A stretch of 64,000 nt of DNA from Streptomyces caniscabiei (GCF_014930365.1 NZ_JABXWI010000001.1:631958-695957), one strand, 5' to 3'. Numbered from the stretch's first letter, positions 24,219-33,596 are shown. Program-made: numbers and translations. Notes: generated by a model from the sequence alone, not told the origin.

Positions 24219-25982
24219 TTACTTCGGCTGCGGCTTCCGCACCGACAGGTGCAGCTCGCGCAGCCGCGCCTCCTCCAGCTCCGTCGGCGCGCCCATCATC
24301 AGGTCCTGGGCGTTGCCGTTGAGCGGGAAGGCGATGGTCTCGCGGATGTTGGGCTCGTCCGCGAGGAGCATGACGATGCGGTCGACACCCGGCGCGATGC
24401 CGCCGTGCGGCGGGGCGCCGAAGCGGAACGCGCGCAGCATGCCCGCGAACTGCTCCTCGACGGTGTCACGGTCGTAGCCCGCGATCTCGAAGGCCTTGAG
24501 CATGATCTCGGGCTCGTGGTTCCGGATGGCGCCGGAGGACAGCTCGACGCCGTTGCAGACGATGTCGTACTGCCAGCCGAGGATGTCCAGCGGGTCCTGG
24601 GTCTCCAGGGCCTCCAGACCGCCCTGCGGCATGGAGAAGGGGTTGTGCGAGAAGTCGATCTTGCCGGTCTCCTCGTCCTTCTCGTACATCGGGAAGTCGA
24701 CGATCCAGCAGAACCGGAAGACGCCCTCCTCGAAGTGCCCGGCGCGCTTGGCGGCCTCGACCCGCACCGCGCCCATGATCTTCGAGACCTCTTCGAACTC
24801 GCCCGCGCCGAAGAAGACCGCGTGACCGGCGGCCAGCGACAGACGCTTGGTCAGCTCGGCGACGTTCTCCTCGGTGAGGAACTTGGCGATCGGGCCGGAC
24901 AGCGAACCGTCCTCCGCGACCCGCACCCAGGCCAGACCCTTGGCGCCCTGCTCGATCGCGTACTCGCCGAGCTGGTCGAAGAACTTGCGCGGCTGGGCCG
25001 AGACGTCCGGCACGGCGAGCGCGCGCACGTGCTTGCCGGCGAACGCCTTGAACTCCGAGCCCTCGAAGACGTCGGTGATGTCCACCAGCTCCAGCTGGGC
25101 GCGCAGGTCCGGCTTGTCGGAGCCGTACTTGAGCATCGCCTCGCGGAACGGGATGCGCGGGAAGGGCGAGGTGACGTGCCGGCCGTTGCCGAACTCCTCG
25201 AACAGCTCGGTCATGAGCTTCTCGATGGGCTGGAAGACGTCCTCCTGCTCGACGAAGGACATCTCCACGTCGAGCTGGTAGAACTCGCCCGGCGAACGGT
25301 CCGCGCGCGCGTCCTCGTCACGGAAGCAGGGCGCGATCTGGAAGTAGCGGTCGAAGCCCGAGATCATCAGCAGCTGCTTGAACTGCTGCGGGGCCTGGGG
25401 GAGCGCGTAGAACTTGCCCGGGTTGAGGCGCGAGGGCACGACGAAGTCGCGGGCGCCCTCGGGGGAAGTGGCGGAGAGGATCGGCGTGGCCATCTCGTTG
25501 AAGCCGAGGGCCGTCATCTTGTGACGGATGGCGCTGATCACGGCCGTACGCAGCATGATGTTGCGGTGCATGCGCTCGCGGCGCAGGTCGAGGAAGCGGT
25601 ACTCCAGGCGCCGCTCCTCGTTGACCCCGTCCTCGGCGTTGATCGTGAAGGGGAGCGGGGCGGCCGCGCCGAGCAGCTCGACCTCGCCGACCTCGACCTC
25701 GATCTCGCCGGAGGGCAGATCCGGGTTGATGTTCTCGGCGCCGCGCGAGACGACCTTGCCGTCGACGCGGACGGTCGACTCCTTGGAGATCTTGTCCAGC
25801 GCCTCGTAGGCGGGGGTGCCCGGACGGGCCACCAGCTGCGTGATGCCGTAGTGATCGCGGAGATCGATGAAGAGGATGCCGCCCAGGTCGCGCCGATTGT
25901 GCAGCCAGCCGCTCAGCCGGACGTCGGTGCCGACGTCAGAGGCGCGGAGCTCGCCGCAGGTGTGGGACCTGTACCGATGCAT
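24219..25982 (-). CDS. aspS: aspartyl-tRNA synthetase
   Basis: The enzyme has 587 residues, normal for the bacterial type. The order of parts is an N-terminal OB-fold anticodon-binding domain ([20 protein letters not shown]), class II motif 1 ([16 protein letters not shown]), motif 2 ([20 protein letters not shown]), the bacterial GAD insertion in the middle, and motif 3 near the end ([21 protein letters not shown]). It charges tRNA-Asp; in bacteria lacking asparaginyl-tRNA synthetase it can also charge tRNA-Asn, which cannot be decided here. The ATG at 25982 fits the family start ([12 protein letters not shown]). It is a single-gene unit. Confidence 0.97.
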   Translation of the reverse strand: MHRYRSHTCGELRASDVGTDVRLSGWLHNRRDLGGILFIDLRDHYGITQLVARPGTPAYEALDKISKESTVRVDGKVVSRGAENINPDLPSGEIEVEVGEVELLGAAAPLPFTINAEDGVNEERRLEYRFLDLRRERMHRNIMLRTAVISAIRHKMTALGFNEMATPILSATSPEGARDFVVPSRLNPGKFYALPQAPQQFKQLLMISGFDRYFQIAPCFRDEDARADRSPGEFYQLDVEMSFVEQEDVFQPIEKLMTELFEEFGNGRHVTSPFPRIPFREAMLKYGSDKPDLRAQLELVDITDVFEGSEFKAFAGKHVRALAVPDVSAQPRKFFDQLGEYAIEQGAKGLAWVRVAEDGSLSGPIAKFLTEENVAELTKRLSLAAGHAVFFGAGEFEEVSKIMGAVRVEAAKRAGHFEEGVFRFCWIVDFPMYEKDEETGKIDFSHNPFSMPQGGLEALETQDPLDILGWQYDIVCNGVELSSGAIRNHEPEIMLKAFEIAGYDRDTVEEQFAGMLRAFRFGAPPHGGIAPGVDRIVMLLADEPNIRETIAFPLNGNAQDLMMGAPTELEEARLRELHLSVRKPQPK

Positions 25983-26403
25983 CGTCGTTCATCCAGCCTT
26001 CGCTGATCGGGGATCTGGCGGGTGTCTCGCGGCCGGTGTTCCCTAGGGCCGCTGTTTCACGTGAAACAACGCCAAGGGTACCGGGCACCCCGAGATCGCC
26101 TCCCCACCATTTCTCTCGGGGAGCGAGGAGCTGTAGCGCTTACCGTCCGGGGGCCGGGCCGGGGTGACCCGGCGGCCGTTCTTCTGACCGGATACACACG
26201 GTCATAGCCATGGGCAGGACCGCAAGCGGTTACTGTCGCTAGCGTCGATTGCCGTCACCTCCGTCGCCACCGGTCGTGGTTTCTCGTCATGTCTCACGTC
26301 ATGGTCCTCGTCGGCCCATGGCTCCGTCATGGCTTCCGGCACCCCTCGGTGCCCGGTACGGCTTCGGTGGCACGGTCCGATCAGCTGTTCTTAGAGTGGG
26401 TCA
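25983..26403. other. divergent intergenic region with a parS site
   Basis: This stretch of 421 bp separates aspS (leftward) from the PAS-GAF-PP2C gene (rightward). Besides the parS site at 26054-26067 it should hold both promoters. I see no gene; short open segments lack ribosome-binding sites and have poor codon use. Confidence 0.5.
26054..26067. promoter_or_regulatory. parS site (ParB-binding), isolated copy
   Basis: GTTTCACGTGAAAC is a perfect palindrome and equals the parS consensus of Streptomyces and most bacteria; the flanking bases extend the palindrome to 16 bp (26053-26068). ParB nucleates on it and helps segregate and organise the origin region, a process tied to sporulation septation in Streptomyces. 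Confidence 0.93.
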
Positions 26404-28725
26404 ATGCGCACTGGTGAGCCCCCGCCCACCGTGGGGGACGTCCTGTCCGCCCTCGCGACGGGACTGTGGACCTGGGACAGCGCTGCCGGAACCGTCACGC
26501 TGGACGCCGAGGCCGCCCGGCTCATGGGGCTGCCCGCCGAGCCGACCACCCTCACCCAGGCCGGGGCGCGCTCGCGTCTGCACCCCGTCGACTGGAACGA
26601 GATCGTCTCGGTCGTGCAGCTCGCCGTCGCCGAGGACACCCTCGCCGAGGTGCGGATCCGGGTCATGGACGAGCGGGGCCGGGTGATCCGCACGATCCGC
26701 AGCCGCTCCAAGCCGACCTTCGACCCGGTGCGCAAGTCCTTCGAGCTGATCGGCACCATCCAGGAGGTCACCGAGCCCTCCCCGGCGACCGCCGTCCGGG
26801 CTCCCTCCGTCACCGGCGACTGGCGGCGTTCGCGGGAGGCGTTCCTGCTGGACGCGGGCCGGGCGCTGGCCGAGGCGCGGTCCACGGCCGAGGTGCTGCG
26901 GGTCGCGGCGGGCCTCGCGATGCCCGGCTTCTCCCCGGACGGGCTCGCGGTCTTCGGCGTGGAGGCCGACCGCCTCACCGTCATCGGCCACCACGGGCAC
27001 AACCAGGGCGACGAGGGCCCCTTCACCCATATGCCGCTGGAGACGGACTACCCGGCGGCCGAGGTGGTCCGCACCGGCCGCGCCGTCTATCTCTCCTCCC
27101 CCGAGGAGTACAAGGCGCGCTACCCCACGGCCTGGCCGCTCGCCGAACAGTTCGGCCGCCAGTCCTGGGCGTTCCTGCCGCTGACCGTCGCCGGCCGCAC
27201 GATGGGCGCGTGGATGGCGGGCTTCACCCACCCCGTCACCTTCACCCCCGACGAGCGCTCGGTCCTGACCACCGTCGCGCGCATGCTCGCCCAGGCGCTC
27301 TCCCGCGCCGGCGCGGCCGAGACCGAGCGCGAGCTGACCGACGGCCTGCAACGCACGATGCTGCCCACGCTGGGCCCCGAGATACCGGGCATGAGCGTCG
27401 CCGCGCGGTACGTCCCCACCGGCGGCGGACTCCAGGTCGGCGGCGACTGGTACGACATGATCGCCCTGCCGAGCGGCCGGTTCGCCCTGGTCATCGGCGA
27501 CGTCCAGGGCCATGACGTCCGCGCCGCCGGTCTCATGGGCCAGCTCCGCATAGCCCTGCGCGCCTACGCCTCCGAGGGCCACCGCCCCGACGCCGTCCTC
27601 TCCCGCGCCTCGCGCTTCCTGCACGGCATCACCGACTCCGCCGCCGACGCCCATCCCGACCTGCGCTTCGCGACCTGCCTCTACGTCGAGGTCGACCCGG
27701 TGTCCGGCGTCCTCGACATCGCCCGTGCGGGGCACCCCGACCCGATGGTCCGCATGGCCGACGGAACGGTCCTGGTCCGGCCCACCCCGGGCGGCCTCCC
27801 CCTCGGCATCGACCCCGACGCCGACTACCCCACGACCCGGCTGGTGCTGGAGCCGGGCGAGACCATGCTCCTGTGCACCGACGGCCTCATCGAAACCGGC
27901 GGCCACGACCTCGACACAGGCTGGCGCCGCATCCGCACCATCCTGGAATCCTTCGACACGACACCGCACGAGGGGGAGGAGGGCACGGAACTCCCGGGCC
28001 CCCAGGCCTCCCGCCCCACCTCCGCCGACCTCGGGGAAGAGACCCCTCAGCCGAGCACCCTCACCCCGGCCACCGCCCCCGTCGGTCCTCGCCCGGTGGC
28101 GGTGGGCCTCGCGCCCGGGCGGCTGGAGGCGTTGGCCGACGCGCTCGTGCAAGGGGTGCACGGGCCCTCCTCGCACCACACGCCCGGCCCGCTCGCCGAC
28201 CGGCGCGAGGACGACATAGCGATGCTGCTGCTGTGCCGGGAGAGCGCGGGACGCGGCCGCGGCGACACCACCGCCGTACCGGCACCCACCCGCCGTACCG
28301 CCCTGACCATCGCCCAGGCGGAGCCCGAACGCATCGCCGGCGCCCGCCAGCAGGTACGCGAACTGCTCCACGACTGGACCTGCGGCGACCAGGTCGACTC
28401 CGCCGTCCTCCTCGTCTCCGAGATGCTGACCAACGTCCTCGTCCACACCGACGCCGACGCCCTCCTCGTCGCCGAGATGACCGGCGACGGCGGCAAGCGC
28501 CGGATGCGGATCGAGGTCACCGACGCCAGCGACGACCTCCCCCACAAGCGCCACCCCGGCGAACTCGCCTCCTCCGGCCGCGGCCTCGTCCTCATGGACG
28601 TCCTCGCCGACGCCTGGGGCGTGGACCCCCGCGGCGACGGCAAGAGCATCTGGTTCGAGCTGTACGAGACGCCACCGCCGGACGGTCCGCACGGCGCGTC
28701 CCTGAACGGCGCGCCCCTGAACTGA
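26404..28725 (+). CDS. PAS-GAF-PP2C(SpoIIE)-HATPase regulator
   Basis: The protein has 773 residues and no membrane segment. A PAS domain (about 10-115: GLWTWDSAAGTVTLDAEAAR) and a GAF domain (about 145-305) are sensory. A SpoIIE/RsbU PP2C phosphatase (about 325-600) shows VGGDWYDMIALPSGRFALVIGDV with the metal-binding Asp residues, RAGHPDPMV and DGLIE. A C-terminal HATPase of anti-sigma type (about 640-770) shows SEMLTNVLVHT and GRGLVLMDVLADAWG. Such fusions both phosphorylate and dephosphorylate anti-sigma-factor antagonists and so link a signal to stress sigma factors. The PP2C domain holds an unusual insert rich in Pro and Thr before RREDDIAMLLL. Confidence 0.93.
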   Translation: MRTGEPPPTVGDVLSALATGLWTWDSAAGTVTLDAEAARLMGLPAEPTTLTQAGARSRLHPVDWNEIVSVVQLAVAEDTLAEVRIRVMDERGRVIRTIRSRSKPTFDPVRKSFELIGTIQEVTEPSPATAVRAPSVTGDWRRSREAFLLDAGRALAEARSTAEVLRVAAGLAMPGFSPDGLAVFGVEADRLTVIGHHGHNQGDEGPFTHMPLETDYPAAEVVRTGRAVYLSSPEEYKARYPTAWPLAEQFGRQSWAFLPLTVAGRTMGAWMAGFTHPVTFTPDERSVLTTVARMLAQALSRAGAAETERELTDGLQRTMLPTLGPEIPGMSVAARYVPTGGGLQVGGDWYDMIALPSGRFALVIGDVQGHDVRAAGLMGQLRIALRAYASEGHRPDAVLSRASRFLHGITDSAADAHPDLRFATCLYVEVDPVSGVLDIARAGHPDPMVRMADGTVLVRPTPGGLPLGIDPDADYPTTRLVLEPGETMLLCTDGLIETGGHDLDTGWRRIRTILESFDTTPHEGEEGTELPGPQASRPTSADLGEETPQPSTLTPATAPVGPRPVAVGLAPGRLEALADALVQGVHGPSSHHTPGPLADRREDDIAMLLLCRESAGRGRGDTTAVPAPTRRTALTIAQAEPERIAGARQQVRELLHDWTCGDQVDSAVLLVSEMLTNVLVHTDADALLVAEMTGDGGKRRMRIEVTDASDDLPHKRHPGELASSGRGLVLMDVLADAWGVDPRGDGKSIWFELYETPPPDGPHGASLNGAPLN

Positions 28726-28779
28726 CCGGCCGGGCCCGGCCCCCAGCCATGTGCGGAGCCGAGGGGGCCTCGCCCGGAC

Positions 28780-29805
28780 CTACGCGAACCGCCCCCTCAG
28801 CTCGTGCGCCACCCCGAACGCCGCGGCCGTCAGCGGCACCGCCAGCAGCATCCCGAGCACCCCGGCCACCGACGCCCCCGCCGTGATCGCGAGCATCACC
28901 ACCGCCGGATGCATCTGCACGGTCCGGCTCTGGATGGCCGGCATCAGCACATGCCCCTCCAGCATCTGCACGGCCAGCACGATCCCCAGCGTCCACATCG
29001 CGATCACCACCCCCCGGTCCGCGAGCGCGACCAGCACGGCCACCGCCCCCGACACGAACGCGCCGAGGTACGGCAGATACGCCCCGACGAACACCAGCGC
29101 CCCGAGCCCCACCGCCCCCGGTACGTCCAGGATCAGCAGCCCGACCGTGATGCAGACCGCGTCGATGAGGGCGATGAGCGTGGTCCCCCGCATGAACCCC
29201 TCGACCGCCTCGAAGGCCCGCCGCGCGATCGCCTCGACGGTGTCCGCGCCCGCACGCGGTGACAGCGCCCGGATCGTGTCCACGGCCCGATGGGAGTCCC
29301 GCAGGAAGAAGAAGACGAGGAACAGCGCGAGCACGGCCATGGCGATGGTCTCCCCGACGACGCTCACCCCGCTGATGACGTTGGACGCCGCCGTCCCCCC
29401 GAACTTGGTGAGCAGCTCCTTCGCGTTGGCGGCCAGATCGTCGAGCGAGGTCCCGGCGGCCCCGAAGTGCGAAGCGAGGTCACCGGCCGCGTTCCGCAAC
29501 GACGCGATGATCTGGTCCCCCGTCTCGATGAGCGCCGCGACCACGATGTAGACCGCCCCGCCGACGACCGCGACCACGGCCACGCAGGTGAGCCCCGCCG
29601 CCAGCGACCGGGGCACCCGCGCCTTGACCAGCCTCCGGTGCAGCGGCCCGAGCAGCGCGGTCCCGAGCAGCGCGAGCAGCACCGGCGTCACCGCCGTCCG
29701 GAACTCCACGCACAGCCGCACCCCGACGTACGCGACCCCGGCCACCAGCAGCACGACGGCACACCACGCGGCCACACGCCGCACGGGTTCCGGGAGCAAC
29801 TGCAC
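28780..29805 (-). CDS. AI-2E/PerM-family transporter
   Basis: The protein has 341 residues with about eight membrane helices, for example WCAVVLLVAGVAYVGVRL, CVAVVAVVGGAVYIVVAALI, IAMAVLALFLVFFFLRDS and LGMLLAVPLTAAAFGVA. FLRDSHRAVDTIRAL and PYLGAFVSGAVAVLVAL fit the PerM/AI-2E exporter superfamily, which includes YdiK, PerM and TqsA. Substrates vary from autoinducer-2 to sodium. A hydrophilic stretch between helices 3 and 4 (SLRNAAGDLASHFGAAGTSL) is a typical loop. It begins at ATG 29805, 120 bp downstream of the glycosyltransferase gene on the same strand. Confidence 0.88.
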   Translation of the reverse strand: MQLLPEPVRRVAAWCAVVLLVAGVAYVGVRLCVEFRTAVTPVLLALLGTALLGPLHRRLVKARVPRSLAAGLTCVAVVAVVGGAVYIVVAALIETGDQIIASLRNAAGDLASHFGAAGTSLDDLAANAKELLTKFGGTAASNVISGVSVVGETIAMAVLALFLVFFFLRDSHRAVDTIRALSPRAGADTVEAIARRAFEAVEGFMRGTTLIALIDAVCITVGLLILDVPGAVGLGALVFVGAYLPYLGAFVSGAVAVLVALADRGVVIAMWTLGIVLAVQMLEGHVLMPAIQSRTVQMHPAVVMLAITAGASVAGVLGMLLAVPLTAAAFGVAHELRGRFA

Positions 29806-29925
29806 ACCCCCAGGGCACCACGCCCCACCACCCCTGTCGCCGCACGGGGCCCCGCCCGGGTGAACCCGCCGGGCCGGTCGAACCCGCCGAGCCGGTCCAC
29901 CGGTCCTGCCGCGCGCGTACGCGCG

Positions 29926-31434
29926 TCAGCGCCGCTCGTACACGACCACCCGTCGCCCCCGCACCGACTCGTCCACCACCACGGCGAAGTACTCCTCCAG
30001 CACGGCCGCCTTCGTCCGGTCCCGTCCCCCCGACGGTGGCCGGGCCACCCCGGGCGCGTCGGTGACCAGCAGGATCCGTCGCTGCGCCAGCATCGCGGTC
30101 CGGATCCGGGCCGGATCCGCCTCCACCCCCTTGAGCGTCCCCGACGCCACCGGGCCACGGAGCAGCGCGATGTCCCGCAGGCCCGTGAAGTCGCCGGGGG
30201 AGACGAGCGCGGTGTCGCGCCGGGCGGCCGGGGTGAAGAGGACCGCGTCCCCGGGTCGCTTCAGCTGCCGTACGTGCTCGGCCGCCGCCAGGACGTCGTC
30301 GACCCGGCTGGCGGGGGACCGCTGGGCCAGCGCGTGCGGCAGCAGCGCCACCGTCGCGAGGGCGACCAGCACCGGGACGAGCCACGACGCCGTTCTGGGG
30401 AACCCCGGCCGGACGGCCCGTGCCGCCGCGTCGAGGGCCGTGCCGATCAGCAGCGCCAGGCCCAGCATGCTGAACAGGATGTAGCGGTCCAGGAACAGGG
30501 GGCGGATCAGGCACAGACCGAGCAGCCCCAGCTGCGGCACCGCCAGCAGCGGCAGCCCCACGGCCGCCACCGACAGCCGCCCGACCCGCGGCCGGTCCAG
30601 CAGCGCCCCCAGACCGCCGATCATCAGCAGGACGGCGGGGCCGATCAGCATGTGCCAGGTCAGCGGCGGTATCCAGGAGACCTGGTCGGACTGGAGCCGG
30701 CTGAACAGGATCAGCGGCAGGACCCCCGTCACGGCGACCGCCGACGCCGTCGCCCAGCGCACCCAGGTCGCGCGCGGCGCCCGGGTCCACCCCAGGGTCG
30801 CCGCGTGCGCGGGCACGATCAGCAGGGACAGCCAGTTCAGCAGCCCGCACACCAGGATCACGCCCCCGTACGCCACCCAGCGCGCCCCTGAGCGGGTGCG
30901 CCCCCGCTGGAGCACGGTCACCAGCAGCAGCGTGGAGAGTCCGGCGCCGGCCGTTGTCAGCGCGTACGGGCGGCCCTCCTGGAGGTGGAACTGCACGGCC
31001 GGCAGCAGCCCGAACACCAGTCCGCCGCCGAGGCCGGCCCAGCGCCCGGCCAGCCGGCGGCCGACGACCGTGACACAGGCCGCCGCTCCCGCCATGGCCA
31101 GCACCGAGGGCAGCCGCAAGGTCGTCGTGCCGGGTCCGAAGCAGCTGAAGAGGCCGTGCATCAGCAGGTAGTAGGCCCCGTGGACGACGTCGACCTGCGC
31201 CAGCATGTGCCAGATGTCGGCGGTCGACCGCCGCGCCACCTGCCAGGTCGCCGCCTCGTCCCGCCACACGCTGTGCTGCCGGGACAGCCCCCACAGACCG
31301 AGCGCGAGCGTCCAGAGCACCGGAACCGACCAGACCGGCAGCCGCCGCAGCGCCGCCACCACCGCCGCGGCCCCGGAACGGGCCGCCGTGACGGTCGCGC
31401 ACCCTCGCAGGAACGACAGCGCGGACGTGCTCAA
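29926..31434 (-). CDS. GT39/ArnT-like membrane glycosyltransferase
   Basis: The protein has 502 residues if it begins at the TTG at 31434, where TTGA overlaps the stop of a short upstream open frame; GTG codons near LRRLPVW are alternatives. The fold is the polyprenyl-phosphate-sugar transferase type: an early catalytic acidic site in SRQHSVWRDEAATWQVARRS (Asp-Glu in the first outer loop), then about ten membrane helices such as WVAYGGVILVCGLLNWLSLL and ALLIGTAL, and LDRYILFSMLGLALL. The C-terminal 110 residues are soluble and outside. Substrate is unknown; envelope glycan or protein mannosylation is inferred from the family. Confidence 0.82.
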   Translation of the reverse strand: MSTSALSFLRGCATVTAARSGAAAVVAALRRLPVWSVPVLWTLALGLWGLSRQHSVWRDEAATWQVARRSTADIWHMLAQVDVVHGAYYLLMHGLFSCFGPGTTTLRLPSVLAMAGAAACVTVVGRRLAGRWAGLGGGLVFGLLPAVQFHLQEGRPYALTTAGAGLSTLLLVTVLQRGRTRSGARWVAYGGVILVCGLLNWLSLLIVPAHAATLGWTRAPRATWVRWATASAVAVTGVLPLILFSRLQSDQVSWIPPLTWHMLIGPAVLLMIGGLGALLDRPRVGRLSVAAVGLPLLAVPQLGLLGLCLIRPLFLDRYILFSMLGLALLIGTALDAAARAVRPGFPRTASWLVPVLVALATVALLPHALAQRSPASRVDDVLAAAEHVRQLKRPGDAVLFTPAARRDTALVSPGDFTGLRDIALLRGPVASGTLKGVEADPARIRTAMLAQRRILLVTDAPGVARPPSGGRDRTKAAVLEEYFAVVVDESVRGRRVVVYERR

Positions 31435-31493
31435 GCGAGCGGAGCAGTGCCGGACGGACGTCGGGATCCATCGTCGTGGAACAGTCTGCGCAT
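31431..31493 (-). CDS. 20-residue upstream leader open frame
   Basis: The ATG at 31493 has a strong site (GGGAGAG) and encodes only 20 residues (MRRLFHDDGSRRPSG and five more) before a TGA whose first base lies inside the TTG of the glycosyltransferase (TTGA overlap). It could be a leader peptide controlling translation by coupling. A frameshift in the sequence, which would turn it into the true N-terminus, is an alternative. Confidence 0.35.
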   Translation of the reverse strand: MRRLFHDDGSRRPSGTAPLA

Positions 31494-31786
31494 GGTGTCT
31501 CTCCCCGTTTCCCTGCGTGTGCGGCGGGGAAGCGGGCAGGACTGAGCCCGCCCCGGCCGATGGCCGGGGCGGGATCCGAGTGGTGCGCTCTCCCCCGTGA
31601 GAGCCACCCGCTCCGGAGGTCAGCCGAAGGGGTGGACATGCCAAAACCTACGCGGTGGAGGCGGCGCTCATCCAGGCGTCGACCGGGTGTGCATGATCAC
31701 CCCACGCACAGTGAACCCGGACGACACCCGGTGGCCCGATTGGTGAGGACAGCCCGCATTTGCCCGGCGGGACGGCCTTCGTGCAC
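31435..31786. other. intergenic region with leader frame and hairpin
   Basis: This stretch of 352 bp lies between the glycosyltransferase and pirin genes, both leftward. It holds the leader frame at 31431-31493 and a 12-bp hairpin at 31547-31573. The rest, 31574-31786, shows nothing recognisable. Confidence 0.5.
31547..31573. terminator. 12-bp hairpin between pirin and glycosyltransferase genes
   Basis: CCCGCCCCGGCC at 31547-31558 pairs with 31562-31573 around a 3-nt loop. It is about 215 bp past the pirin stop and 54 bp before the leader frame, so it may be the pirin terminator or an attenuator for the glycosyltransferase transcript. Confidence 0.55.
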
Positions 31787-32764
31787 TCAGCCCTGCGGCC
31801 CCTCGGAGGTCATCCCGTGCACCGCCGGGATCGTCCCCAGCCGGCCCTTCTGGAAGTCCTCGAACGCCTGCTGGAGCTCCTCGCGGGTGTTCATGACGAA
31901 CGGGCCGTAGTGGGCCATCGGCTCTCGGATCGGCTGTCCGCCGAGGAGCACGATCTCCAGGTCGGGGGCGCCCGAGTCCTGCTGCTCGTCCGCGCGGAAG
32001 GTGATCGAGGAGCCCGATCCGAACACGGCCGTCTGACCGAGGTGGATCGGCCGCCGGTCCGCGCCGACGCTGCCGCGCCCGGCGAGGACGTAGGCGAGGG
32101 CGTTGAAGTCCTCGCGCCACGGCAGGGTGATCTCCGCGCCCGGCGCCACGGTCGCGTGGAGCAGGGTGATCGGGGTGTGGGTGATGCCCGGCCCCTGGTG
32201 ACCGTCCAGCTCGCCGGCGATGACGCGCAGGAGCGCGCCGCCGTCGGGGGTGGTGAGCAGCTGGACCTGACCACCGCGGATGTCCTGGTACTTGGGGGCC
32301 ATCATCTTGTCGCGGGCCGGGAGGTTCACCCACAGCTGGATGCCGTGGAACAGGCCGCCGGACATGACGAGGGACTCCGGCGGCGCCTCGATGTGGAGGA
32401 GGCCGGAGCCGGCCGTCATCCACTGGGTGTCGCCGTTGGTGATGGTGCCGCCACCGCCGTGGCTGTCCTGGTGGTCGAAGATCCCGTCGATGATGTAGGT
32501 GACGGTCTCGAAGCCGCGGTGCGGGTGCCAGGGGGTGCCCTTCGGCTCTCCCGGCGCGTAGTCCACCTCGCCCATCTGGTCCATCATGATGAACGGGTCG
32601 AGGTGCTGGTAGTTGATCCCGGCGAAGGCGCGGCGGACCGGGAAGCCCTCGCCCTCGAAACCACTGGGCGCGGTCGTCACGGCGAGCACCGGGCGGGCCA
32701 CCGCGTCGGTCGGCGCGGCGACACGGGGCAGGATCAGCGGGTTCTCGACGGTCACTGCGGGCAT
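31787..32764 (-). CDS. pirin-family protein
   Basis: The protein has 325 residues; the ATG at 32764 follows AAGGAGG. Two cupin barrels are present. The N-terminal one has the pirin motifs GTPWHPHRGFETVTYIIDG and MTAGSGLLHIEAPPES, containing the His, His, His, Glu ligands for Fe(II), so it should be a metal-binding pirin. The C-terminal domain is LPWREDFNALAYVLAGRGSVG. Bacterial pirins act as quercetin dioxygenases or, in some actinomycetes, bind acyl-CoA dehydrogenase and pyruvate dehydrogenase to shift metabolism. An acyl-CoA dehydrogenase is encoded 1 kb away. A short palindrome just upstream could be an operator. Confidence 0.9.
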   Translation of the reverse strand: MPAVTVENPLILPRVAAPTDAVARPVLAVTTAPSGFEGEGFPVRRAFAGINYQHLDPFIMMDQMGEVDYAPGEPKGTPWHPHRGFETVTYIIDGIFDHQDSHGGGGTITNGDTQWMTAGSGLLHIEAPPESLVMSGGLFHGIQLWVNLPARDKMMAPKYQDIRGGQVQLLTTPDGGALLRVIAGELDGHQGPGITHTPITLLHATVAPGAEITLPWREDFNALAYVLAGRGSVGADRRPIHLGQTAVFGSGSSITFRADEQQDSGAPDLEIVLLGGQPIREPMAHYGPFVMNTREELQQAFEDFQKGRLGTIPAVHGMTSEGPQG

Positions 32765-32785
32765 GTCGGTACCTCCTTGTGCGCT

Positions 32786-32808
32786 CAGTTTAGTTGACTA
32801 TTGAACTT
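32786..32808. promoter_or_regulatory. putative MarR-like operator/promoter of the pirin gene
   Basis: AT-rich sequence around TAGTTGACTA (32791-32800) with TAGT/ACTA arms lies 22-40 bp upstream of the pirin start. Its AT content stands out from the surroundings. It overlaps the likely promoter, and pirin genes are often under MarR-type control. No regulator gene is adjacent. Confidence 0.3.
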
Positions 32809-32986
32809 CCTGCCAGGCCCAACAGCACACGGACCCCGTCGCATTCCCACGCGGCCCCGCACAGCAAGAACGCCGCCGGCCCCAGAGGACCAACGGCGAG
32901 ACGACGATCCGGGTCACCGGCGAACAGTAGAGGAGCCGAGAGCCCGGAAGAAACGGTTCAGCAAACCACTACGGCCAGCGGCAGCC

Positions 32987-33036
32987 CACCCCAGGGGCGC
33001 GGGGAACTGCGCGATCAACCCCCACAGCCCCGCACC
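32987..33036. repeat. Streptomyces-type interspersed intergenic repeat
   Basis: The core AGGGGCGCGGGGAACTGCGC followed by GATCAACCCCCAC resembles a short sequence found in many intergenic regions of Streptomyces genomes (recognised from memory). It can fold into a GC-rich stem. Only one copy is in the window. Its function is unknown. Confidence 0.6.
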
Positions 33037-33101
33037 CCGCGACGAACCGAACCCACCACCCCGAACCCGGACCCGGCCCAACCAGCGGAGCGCACCCGCG
33101 T

Positions 33102-33596
33102 CTAGCCATACATCCGCCGCATCGCGAACTCCACCATCTGCTCCACGGCCTTCGCGTCGAACACCATCCGGTGCTCCCCCTCCATGTCGAGGACGAAGCC
33201 GTACCCGGTCGGCAGCAGATCGATCACCTCCGCACCGGTGATCACGAAGTACTTGGACTCCTTGCCGGCGTACCGACGGAGTTCCTTGAGCGAGGTGAAC
33301 ATCGGGATCACCGGCTGCTGGGTGTTGTGCAGCGCCAGGAACCCGGGGTTGTCCCCGCGCGGGCAGTACACCTTGGAGGACGCGAAGACCTGCTGGAAGT
33401 CCTCCGCCGCCAGCTGCCCGGTGGTGAAGGCCCGCACCGCGTCCGCGAGGGAGGGCGGGGACGGCTCCGGGTACAGCGGTGGCTGCTGCCCGTACCCGCC
33501 CCCCATCTGGCCGCCGGGCATCTGCCCGGGCATCTGCTGCTGCGGCGGCGGGGCGTACTGCTGCTGGGAACCGGCGCTCTGGTCGTAGCCGTACAT
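33102..33596 (-). CDS. SseB-family protein with Gln/Pro-rich N-terminus
   Basis: The protein has 164 residues. Residues 1-45 are a low-complexity Gln/Pro/Gly/Met/Tyr stretch (QQQYAPPPQQQMPGQMPGGQ). The rest is an SseB N-terminal-like domain: SSKVYCPRGDNPGFLALHNT, VIPMFTSLKELRRYAG and ITGAEVIDLLPTGYGFVLDM. SseB domains have unclear function, and are common in actinomycetes near type VII or stress genes. It is divergent from the acyl-CoA dehydrogenase, sharing 149 bp of promoter DNA. Confidence 0.82.
   Translation of the reverse strand: MYGYDQSAGSQQQYAPPPQQQMPGQMPGGQMGGGYGQQPPLYPEPSPPSLADAVRAFTTGQLAAEDFQQVFASSKVYCPRGDNPGFLALHNTQQPVIPMFTSLKELRRYAGKESKYFVITGAEVIDLLPTGYGFVLDMEGEHRMVFDAKAVEQMVEFAMRRMYG

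Larger units (their letters stand above)
32765..33101. other. intergenic region with interspersed repeat
   Basis: This stretch of 337 bp lies between the pirin and SseB-like genes, both leftward. It contains the palindrome TAGTTGACTA at 32791 and the abundant Streptomyces intergenic repeat near 32987. No coding sequence is apparent. Confidence 0.5.

Noticed and set aside
24249..26006. Plus-strand open frame opposite aspS
   Set aside because: Low-complexity Leu/Val/Glu/Asp-rich translation and no ribosome-binding site; aspS is certain on the minus strand.
26401..28692. Reverse open frame of about 760 residues opposite the PP2C gene
   Set aside because: The plus-strand gene has clear PAS, GAF, PP2C and ATPase motifs; the reverse frame is the usual antisense effect of high third-position GC.
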